NCBI GenBank assembly: GCA_031459765.1
Contig: JAVKHY010000003.1
Coordinates: 248,001-312,000 of the forward strand
DNA from: Armatimonadota bacterium
Lineage (GTDB): Bacteria > Sysuimicrobiota > Sysuimicrobiia > Sysuimicrobiales > Kaftiobacteriaceae
Length of the DNA stretch: 64,000 nucleotides
Direction of reading: 5' to 3'
In this document: positions 62,372 through 64,000 of the stretch, piece by piece
Position numbering within the stretch: the first letter of the stretch is position 1
Layout: each line of letters starts with the position of its first letter
Notes under the pieces: generated by a model
What the model was told of the DNA's origin: nothing
Seen by the model: only the letters and a program-made list of their open reading frames with translations
Database searches by the model: none
Translations under genes and position numbers: made by a program

Positions 62372-63709
62372 GTGGAACTCTTCGATCGGGCACCCGCGGG
62401 GACGGAGGCCCAGGCGCCGCTCGCCGCCCGGATGCGCCCGCGCACCCTGGACGAGTTCGTCGGCCAGGACCATCTGGTCGGCCCGGGGCGCGTGCTGCGC
62501 CGGGCCATCGAGCGCGACGAGCTGACCTCGCTCATCCTCTACGGTCCGCCGGGCACGGGGAAGACGTCGCTGGCCCACCTCATCGCCGCGGCCACGAAGT
62601 CGGCGGTGGAGCAGGTCAACGCCGTCACCGCCGGGGTCGCCGACCTCAAACAGGTCATCGCCCGGGCCCGGGACCGCCGGCGCTTCCACGGGCAGCGCAC
62701 GATCCTCTTCATCGACGAGATCCACCGCTTCAACAAGGCGCAGCAGGATGTGCTCCTGCCCCATGTGGAGGAGGGGACGCTGGTGCTGATCGGCGCGACC
62801 ACCGAGAACCCCTTCTTCGAGGTCAACGCCACCCTGGTCTCCCGCTCGCGGGTCTACCGCCTGGAGCCGCTGGGCGACGACGAGATCCGGACGATTGTCC
62901 AGCGGGCGCTGGCGGACGGCGAACGCGGCCTGGGGCGCCTGCGGGTCCGGCTCGACGAGGAGGCGCTGGCCCATCTGGTCGCGGTGAGCAGCGGGGACGC
63001 ACGGGTCGCCCTAAACACGCTGGAACTGGCGGCGCTGGGGGCGCCGGAGGAGGAAGAGGGGCGGCGCGTGACCGCGGCGATGATCGCGGAGGTGACCCAG
63101 CGCCGCGTGCTGGGGTACGACCGGGCGGGGGACGCCCACTACGACCACATCTCCGCCTTCATCAAGAGCATGCGCGGCTCCGATCCCGACGCCGCGGTGT
63201 ACTGGCTGGTGCGGATGCTGGAGGCGGGGGAAGATCCGCGGTACATCGCCCGGCGGATGGTGATCCATGCCGCGGAGGACGTGGGCCTGGCCGACCCCAT
63301 GGCCCTGGTCGTGGCCACCGCGGCGGCGCAGGCCGTGGAGTTCGTGGGGCTGCCCGAGGCGCAGATCCCGATGGCCGAGGCCGCGATCTACATCGCCACG
63401 GCGCCGAAGAGCAACGCGGTGGTCCGCGCCCTCGGCGCCGCCCGCCGGGATGTGACCGAGGAGCGCGCCGACCCGGTCCCCCTGCACCTGCGTGATACCA
63501 GCCATCCCGAGGCGCGGCGACGGCTGGGGTACGGCGCAGGCTACAGCTACGCCCACGACTTCCCCGGAGGGTTCGTCCCGCAGCAGTACCTCCCGGAAGC
63601 CCTCAAGGACCGGATCTACTACGAGCCCGGCGGCGAGGGCCGCGAGGCCGAGATCGCCAGGCGGCTTCGGGAGTGGTGGAAGGGCATCAAGCGCTACCGC
63701 CCGGAGTAG
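62372..63709 (+). CDS. rarA: Replication-associated recombination protein RarA (MgsA-like AAA+ ATPase)
   Basis: A 445-residue AAA+ ATPase of the clamp-loader clade. Seen: MRPRTLDEFVGQDHLVGPG near residue 22, Walker A YGPPGTGKTS, Walker B ILFIDEIHRFNKAQQD, sensor 1 IGATTENP, and the C-terminal tetramerisation segment GYSYAHDFPGGFVPQQYLP. It acts at stalled or broken replication forks. The frame is open back to 62273, but VELFDRAPAG at 62372 matches the family N-terminus (M-x-LF) and lies right after a -10 box. Firmicutes carry it between the 6S-1 RNA and cymR/iscS/mnmA. Confidence 0.94.
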   Translation: MELFDRAPAGTEAQAPLAARMRPRTLDEFVGQDHLVGPGRVLRRAIERDELTSLILYGPPGTGKTSLAHLIAAATKSAVEQVNAVTAGVADLKQVIARARDRRRFHGQRTILFIDEIHRFNKAQQDVLLPHVEEGTLVLIGATTENPFFEVNATLVSRSRVYRLEPLGDDEIRTIVQRALADGERGLGRLRVRLDEEALAHLVAVSSGDARVALNTLELAALGAPEEEEGRRVTAAMIAEVTQRRVLGYDRAGDAHYDHISAFIKSMRGSDPDAAVYWLVRMLEAGEDPRYIARRMVIHAAEDVGLADPMALVVATAAAQAVEFVGLPEAQIPMAEAAIYIATAPKSNAVVRALGAARRDVTEERADPVPLHLRDTSHPEARRRLGYGAGYSYAHDFPGGFVPQQYLPEALKDRIYYEPGGEGREAEIARRLREWWKGIKRYRPE

Positions 63710-63712
63710 TGG

Positions 63713-63718
63713 TATGAT
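63713..63718 (+). promoter_or_regulatory. Possible -10 box of mnmA
   Basis: TATGAT, 32 bases before the mnmA GTG; -35 not evident. mnmA may also be read through from rarA. Confidence 0.35.
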
Positions 63719-63750
63719 ACCTGAGACCAACGGGAGCGAGGAGGGAGGCC

Positions 63751-64000
63751 GTGGCGCGGTGGGCCGTCGCGATGAGCGGCGGGGTGGACAGTGCGGTGGC
63801 CGCGGCGCTGCTGGCGGCGGAGGGGCACGAGGTCATCGGGATCACGATGAACCTGTGGCCGGCGTGGCTGCCTTCCCCCGACCGCGCCGTGCGGACCTGC
63901 TGCGGCGTCTCCGCGATCGCCGACGCCCGGGCCGTGGCCGCGCGATTGGGCATCCGTCACTACGTCCTGAACATGCGCGAGGAGTTCGAAGCGGCGGTCA
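63751..64000 (+). CDS. mnmA: tRNA-specific 2-thiouridylase MnmA, N-terminal part (3' truncated by window)
   Basis: The first 83 residues of MnmA. WAVAMSGGVDSAVAAALLAAEGHEVIGITMNLWP contains the PP-loop SGGVDS near residue 9. CCGVSAIADARAVAARLGIRHYVLNM follows, with the first of the conserved cysteines. MnmA thiolates U34 of tRNA-Glu, -Gln and -Lys. GTG start preceded by GAGGGAGG. Order rarA-mnmA matches Firmicutes (rarA...trmU). The second catalytic Cys lies beyond the window. Confidence 0.93.
   Translation, partial: MARWAVAMSGGVDSAVAAALLAAEGHEVIGITMNLWPAWLPSPDRAVRTCCGVSAIADARAVAARLGIRHYVLNMREEFEAAV

Overview
The window is GC-rich and gene-dense (about 70% GC by eye) and reads as the chromosome of a deep-branching Terrabacteria-like bacterium. 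Three things point to Firmicutes-type ancestry: a T-box riboswitch in front of valS, a Firmicutes/Actinobacteria-type LexA box, and the order secD-secF-lapA-recJ-rel-...-hisS-aspS-(6S-like RNA)-rarA-mnmA, which parallels the secDF/yrvD/recJ/relA/hisS/aspS/bsrA/rarA/trmU neighbourhood of Bacillus. GC content, abundant GTG starts and likely leaderless genes suggest a high-GC lineage, perhaps Armatimonadota/CSP1-3-like or a basal high-GC Firmicute. The exact phylum cannot be fixed from sequence reading alone. No insertion sequences, prophage or CRISPR array were seen.

Region by region. 1-1.5 kb: copper efflux (P1B ATPase tail, CopZ-like chaperone) and a TlpA-like thioredoxin. 1.5-3.2 kb: xpt, a small-protein/nucleotidyltransferase-fold pair and tRNA-Arg. 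3.5-4.7 kb: pilT and a 20-residue membrane microprotein. 4.7-5 kb: tRNA-Lys and tRNA-Leu. 5-10.8 kb: the protein quality-control run tig-clpP-clpX-lon. 10.8-34.2 kb: a dispersed type IV pilus locus with two PilB motors, PilC, the major pilin, four minor pilin-like proteins, PilM/N/O and a SPOR protein. It is interrupted by HEAT-repeat proteins, valS with its T-box, a degenerate HD-GYP protein and a NarL-type two-component system. 34.2-38.2 kb: a CoA-thioester catabolic operon (EthD, three crotonases, thiolase) resembling lower phenylacetate/aromatic degradation. 38.2-42.2 kb: a DUF420 membrane protein, then a LexA-box-controlled operon encoding a P-loop-less RecA-like protein, a small unknown protein and a degenerate family-B DNA polymerase. 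42.4-44.7 kb: an HD-GYP sensor and a convergent DUF72 gene. 44.7-58.2 kb: a long plus-strand array (secDF, lapA, a three-part RecJ fusion, rel, NTF2-like, two PLP enzymes, histidine phosphatase, GatC-like protein, amidase). 58.2-64 kb: a sugar nucleotidyltransferase, hisS, archaeal-type aspS, a 6S-like RNA, HU, rarA and the start of mnmA.

The most interesting system is the SOS-type operon at 38.8-42.2 kb. A near-perfect palindromic LexA operator sits just downstream of the -10 box. The three tightly spaced genes look like a bacterial counterpart of the archaeal PolB2 (inactivated/translesion family-B polymerase) cluster and an analogue of imuA-imuB-dnaE2. Other notable items are the RecJ-HIRAN-degenerate RecQ-like fusion, the archaeal-type AspRS in a bacterial syntenic slot, a recurring promoter pattern (ATTGT, 18-base spacer, TAnnnT) in front of pilus-associated genes that also overlaps a sigma-54-like site at pilA, and a PilX-like minor pilin carrying an inserted beta-rich domain.

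Gene functions come from motif reading. No database search or folding program was run.
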